Shown here: positions 5,270 to 5,320 of the stretch, piece by piece
Numbering within the stretch: position 1 is the stretch's first letter
Layout: the number at the start of each line of letters is the position of its first letter
Assembly (NCBI GenBank): GCA_948744995.1
Contig: CAPZCD010000064.1
Location: forward strand, 1 to 5,320
Reading direction: 5' to 3'
Source of the DNA: an uncultured Rickettsiales bacterium
GTDB lineage: Bacteria; Pseudomonadota; Alphaproteobacteria; Rickettsiales; UBA1997
Length of the DNA: 5,320 bases
Notes under the pieces: generated by a model
Databases searched by the model: none
The model's input: only the letters and a program-made list of their open reading frames with translations
What the model was told of the DNA's origin: nothing
Program-made: the position numbers and the translations under genes

Positions 5270-5320
5270 TTAACCCCAACCTCGCTTTTTAAATTTTCTT
5301 AAATTCTTGGCTCTGGTCTC
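5270..5320 (-). CDS. Possible C-terminus of a minus-strand gene (partial)
   Basis: Read on the minus strand, the window edge opens into 16 codons that end in a stop at 5270-5272 and give a basic tail ETRAKNLRKFKKRGWG. The two other minus frames stop sooner. A Lys/Arg-rich end closing in W-G would suit an RNA- or DNA-binding protein, but 16 codons are too few to name it or to be sure it is coding. Confidence 0.25.
   Translation of the reverse strand, partial: ETRAKNLRKFKKRGWG

Noticed and set aside
1..5320. CRISPR array, tRNA, rRNA, riboswitch or insertion-sequence genes
   Set aside because: No regularly spaced repeats, cloverleaf-like folds, conserved rRNA stretches or transposase motifs were seen on either strand.

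Overview
The window is AT-rich DNA that most resembles a host-associated, Gram-negative proteobacterium, perhaps Rickettsiales-like. The pointers are the AT bias, an outer-membrane-type lipoprotein inside a phage lysis cassette, signal peptides with a V-Y-A cleavage site, and ordinary sigma70-type promoters. The lineage is an inference; no rRNA or other marker gene is present. All supported complete genes lie on the + strand.

Layout. (1) Positions 1-226 hold no gene I can support. (2) Positions 227-1047 are a compact phage lysis module of three overlapping genes: a one-helix membrane protein (holin or inner-membrane spanin), a small Rz1-like lipoprotein, and an M15-type peptidoglycan endopeptidase with its zinc ligands intact. 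No other phage genes are visible, so this is either a remnant or the edge of a prophage. (3) Positions 1048-1462 are non-coding and contain one good AT hairpin. (4) Positions 1463-2695 encode a 410-residue DUF362 protein with a DUF1893-like C-terminal domain. It is richer in GC than its neighbours, has a strong ribosome binding site, and resembles proteins of anaerobic Firmicutes, which suggests transfer. (5) Positions 2819-3823 encode a full-length homologue of aspartate-semialdehyde dehydrogenase in which the catalytic Cys, catalytic His, a substrate-binding Arg and the nucleotide-binding glycine motif have all been replaced: a pseudoenzyme. A weak hairpin follows its stop codon. (6) Positions 3858-4821 hold two tandem paralogous genes for small exported proteins (115 and 119 residues). 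Each has a signal peptide, a second hydrophobic segment and an Arg-rich tail. Each sits behind a near-copy of the same extended -10 sigma70 promoter, and an identical 15-base block starts at the predicted transcription start. (7) Positions 4822-5320 are mostly non-coding, with several hairpins and inverted repeats. The last bases may be the 3' end of a minus-strand gene.

The lysis genes form one functional unit and the two exported paralogues form another, probably co-regulated. I see no evidence that the DUF362 gene, the Asd-like gene and the exported pair work together. The most unusual content is the dismantled active site of the Asd homologue and the duplicated promoter-leader-exported-protein cassette, which is a family I do not recognise.
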